Shown: one piece after another, positions 62,289-64,000 of the stretch
How positions within the stretch are numbered: the stretch's first letter is position 1
How the letters are laid out: every line of letters starts with the position of its first letter
Notes under the pieces: generated by a model
The model's input: the letters and a program-made list of their open reading frames with translations, nothing else
What the model was told of the DNA's origin: nothing
Databases searched by the model: none
Made by a program: the position numbers and the translations under genes
Assembly (NCBI GenBank): GCA_964459305.1
Contig: CAYWNA010000004.1
Coordinates: 62,001-126,000, forward strand
Origin: CAYWNA01 sp964459305
GTDB lineage: Bacteria > Planctomycetota > Planctomycetia > Pirellulales > Pirellulaceae
Direction of reading: 5' to 3'
Length of the DNA stretch: 64,000 bases

Positions 62289-62606
62289 TCAGACGCAACC
62301 GGTCGGCTTCGGCAGTCCGGCTACCTTACAGGCACCCTTGGCCGGTCCACTTGGAAACAGCTCGTAGATTTCCTTCAGCTTGAAGCCGGTCGACTTGCAG
62401 AGCTTCCGGATCATGGGGGCCATGTTGAACTCGAGGTAATACTCGCGCAAGTAGTTGACCACCTTCCAGTGATCGTCGGTCAATTCGTCGACGCCCTCTG
62501 TCTTGGCAAGATCTGCGGCAACAGCCCGATCCCATTGCTCTGGGTCCTGGATGAAACCGTCCTCGTCGATTTCCATCATCTTACCGCCGAATTCTTTTTG
62601 TTCCAT
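62289..62606 (-). CDS. dsrC: DsrC, sulfur-carrier protein
   Basis: This is a 105-residue protein with AAGGAGC before ATG 62606. The C-terminal arm FPSGPAKGACKVAGLPKPTG ends in Cys104-Val105, and Cys93 lies 11 residues before it, so both redox-active cysteines of true DsrC are present. Other family blocks are EDGFIQDPEQWDRAVA and LREYYLEFNMAPMIRKL. DsrC takes up the sulfur from sulfite at DsrAB as a trisulfide that is then reduced through DsrMK. It is separate from dsrAB, as is common. Confidence 0.96.
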   Translation of the reverse strand: MEQKEFGGKMMEIDEDGFIQDPEQWDRAVAADLAKTEGVDELTDDHWKVVNYLREYYLEFNMAPMIRKLCKSTGFKLKEIYELFPSGPAKGACKVAGLPKPTGCV

Positions 62607-62636
62607 CAGATTGCTCCTTTGCCAGGTTGTGCAGAG

Positions 62637-62657
62637 AAAAGGGTCCTGACCCCTTTT
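62637..62657. repeat. Minimal copy of the AGGGGTCAGG palindrome
   Basis: AAAAGGGTC runs directly into CTGACCCCTTTT, a near-perfect palindrome with the same core as the elements at 10294 and 50961 but without an inner part. It lies between the osmC-like stop and the dsrC start, and could also act as a weak terminator. Confidence 0.6.
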
Positions 62658-62662
62658 TCCGC

Positions 62663-63055
62663 CTAAAGAATGTCAATGTCGATTCGCGGTGCGTTTCTCA
62701 GCGTCTCATGGACCGGGCACTTCTCGGCCATGCGCCGGATCGCCTCTTTTCTATCTTCCGGAATGCCCTCGGGCAATTCCACGTCGACGACGATGCCGCC
62801 AACTCGCTTTGGAGCATCCGCAAGCTCCAGTGTGAGACTGACACCGACATCGCCGTCTGTGTATCCGTGCCGATTGCAGTAGGTCTGCACCATCATGCCG
62901 ATGCAGGCCCCCAGCGATCCGGCCAGGAGTTCGACCGGTGAAGGGCCCGCATCCCCTCCACCGTCCTTTTCGGACATGTCACTGGTGACTTCATGGCCGC
63001 GCACCTGGACCTTGAACGCCAACCCTTCTTTCCGGGATATGTCGATCAGATCCAT
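62663..63055 (-). CDS. OsmC-family protein
   Basis: This is a 130-residue protein. ATG 63055 (MDLIDISRKEGLAFKVQVRG) is chosen over a longer frame because upstream sequence shadows sat and a GAGG lies about 8 bases before it. The OsmC/Ohr fold is clear: GPSPVELLAGSLGACIGMMV followed by QTYCNRHGY, with the two conserved cysteines (near 57 and 66), and IRRMAEKCPVHETL. OsmC-like proteins reduce peroxides or act as thiol-handling proteins. It lies between sat and dsrC, so a role in thiol or sulfur chemistry of the pathway is possible. Confidence 0.85.
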   Translation of the reverse strand: MDLIDISRKEGLAFKVQVRGHEVTSDMSEKDGGGDAGPSPVELLAGSLGACIGMMVQTYCNRHGYTDGDVGVSLTLELADAPKRVGGIVVDVELPEGIPEDRKEAIRRMAEKCPVHETLRNAPRIDIDIL

Positions 63056-63075
63056 GGTACGCGTCCTCGGGCAGA

Positions 63076-64000
63076 CTAGTCTTCTAACGACTGGTAATAC
63101 TCCATCAGGATCTTGGCCACTTCCGGGCGTGCGAACTCGGGGGGCAGATCCTCGCCCTTGCCGAGCATTTCCCGGACCTTGGTGCCGGACAGGAACACGA
63201 AGTCTTCCTTCTTGTGCCCCTCGGGTGCCTCGCGCATCATGATCACGTCGCCCACCATCTTCGAGAACGCCGTGTGGTCGGCCTCGAAAATCTTCAGTTC
63301 GAGCGAACCCTCTGGTACATCGTTCTGGAAAATCGTTTGGGCGTCGAAGGGCCCGTAGTAATCGCCAACGCCGGCGTGGTCGCGGCCCACGATCAGGTGC
63401 GTGGCACCCATGTTCTGGCGGAATACCGCGTGCAGCACCGCCTCTCGCGGGCCGGCGTAGAGCATGTCGAAGCCGTAGCCGGTGATCTCGCACGAATTCG
63501 GCTCGAAGTAGAGTTCGACCATCTTGCGGATCGCGCCGTCGCGGACATCGGCCGGGATGTCACCCTTCTTCAACTTGCCAAGCAGCATGTGGATCACAGC
63601 ACCATCCGCGCCCTCTCGCTCCATGGCGATCTTGACCAGCGCCTCGTGAGCGCGGTGCATGGGGTTACGCGTCTGGAAGGCAACGACCTTTTCCCAGCCG
63701 TTTTTCGCGATCATGTCGCGGATCTCGCCCGCGGTCCGGAAGGTCTCCGGGAAATCGCCGGCGAAGTAGGAGTAGTTGAGCACTTGAATCGGACCGGCGA
63801 TGAAGGTCTTGCCGACCGACAGGAAGTTGCTGACGCCCGGATGCTCCATGCTGGTCGTGCCGTAGACCTTTTCAGCCATGGCCTGCATTTGCTCGTCGGT
63901 CGCTTCCTCGACCGACTCGACATCCTGAATCGCGACGACCGGGTTTCCTTCGACGTTCGGATCCAACAATGCGATCCGCTTGGCGTCTCCGATCGCAGAG
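63076..64000 (-). CDS. sat: Sat, sulfate adenylyltransferase (N-terminus beyond window)
   Basis: The visible 308 codons run open to the right edge, so the N-terminus is missing; a TTG inside at 63969 is not the true start. Active-site motifs are VAFQTRNPMHRAHEALV (the HxxH-like nucleotide site) and LIVGRDHAGVGDYYGPFDAQ. It ends SGTKVREMLGKGEDLP, then a short tail to YQSLED. Sat activates sulfate to APS, the first step of dissimilatory sulfate reduction. No APS kinase domain is fused. It is the first visible gene of the leftward cluster; apr and qmo genes may lie further right. Confidence 0.94.
   Translation of the reverse strand, partial: SAIGDAKRIALLDPNVEGNPVVAIQDVESVEEATDEQMQAMAEKVYGTTSMEHPGVSNFLSVGKTFIAGPIQVLNYSYFAGDFPETFRTAGEIRDMIAKNGWEKVVAFQTRNPMHRAHEALVKIAMEREGADGAVIHMLLGKLKKGDIPADVRDGAIRKMVELYFEPNSCEITGYGFDMLYAGPREAVLHAVFRQNMGATHLIVGRDHAGVGDYYGPFDAQTIFQNDVPEGSLELKIFEADHTAFSKMVGDVIMMREAPEGHKKEDFVFLSGTKVREMLGKGEDLPPEFARPEVAKILMEYYQSLED

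Noticed and set aside
63056..63493. Extended N-terminus for the OsmC-like protein, overlapping sat
   Set aside because: The extra residues are an Arg/Pro/Gly-rich shadow of sat. ATG 63055 with a ribosome site gives a normal OsmC length.
63076..63969. A complete sat starting at TTG 63969
   Set aside because: The frame continues open to the window edge and family members are longer at the N-terminus, so the gene is cut by the window.

Overview
The window is GC-rich, gene-dense DNA that most likely comes from an anaerobic member of the Planctomycetota. The signs are HzsA-like PD40/cytochrome c proteins, twin-arginine Gfo/Idh/MocA oxidoreductases, DUF4838 and DUF1080 proteins, a secreted sulfatase, small membrane proteins with an NPYxPP motif or a QFSLK start, and several planctomycete-style palindromic repeats. 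The phylum is inferred from gene content; no rRNA or other phylogenetic marker lies in the window. No tRNA, rRNA, CRISPR array or transposase gene was seen.

Left part (1-50300): an accessory, glycan-centred region. Two HzsA-like secreted proteins run leftward (1-5593), followed by broken scraps of a sialate O-acetylesterase and a DUF4838 gene. From a good promoter at about 6380, twelve genes run rightward to 26565: a GntR-LacI hybrid regulator, a TIM-barrel protein, a SIS-domain protein, an unusual fusion ending in a Gfo/Idh/MocA domain, a GH20 hexosaminidase, a DUF6807/PmoA-like protein, two exported Gfo/Idh/MocA paralogues, two tandem six-hairpin glycosidase-like paralogues, an SSS symporter and a GH84-like protein. 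This looks like one locus for uptake and breakdown of amino-sugar glycans. A leftward sulfatase-DUF4838 pair follows. Then come a ceramidase-HEAT-sialidase fusion, a DUF1080 protein and another Gfo/Idh/MocA protein, then a PL10-like lyase and an exported TIM-barrel-like protein. From 39.7 to 50.3 kb there is a HicAB pair, small membrane proteins, an ABC exporter, another DUF4838 protein, a glycine-zipper protein and a zinc-ribbon protein.

Right part (50314-64000): a nearly complete dissimilatory sulfite reduction cluster, all leftward. In transcription order it is sat (cut by the window edge), osmC-like, dsrC, an RsbRD-N protein, dsrM, dsrK, dsrJ, dsrO, dsrP, dsrA, dsrB, dsrD, dsrL and dsrN. 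The presence of dsrD, the absence of dsrEFH, and a YRR motif in DsrL point to reductive rather than oxidative sulfur metabolism. AprAB and Qmo are not in the window. Sulfatases on the left could release sulfate that the right-hand pathway reduces; this link is inference.

The most unusual structural signal is a palindromic element with the core AGGGGTCAGG. It is inserted in frame, in the same translation phase, into linkers of two unrelated proteins: the fusion protein at 9533-11461 and DsrN. A minimal copy lies upstream of dsrC. Other palindrome families sit between genes, and several gene remnants show past rearrangement.
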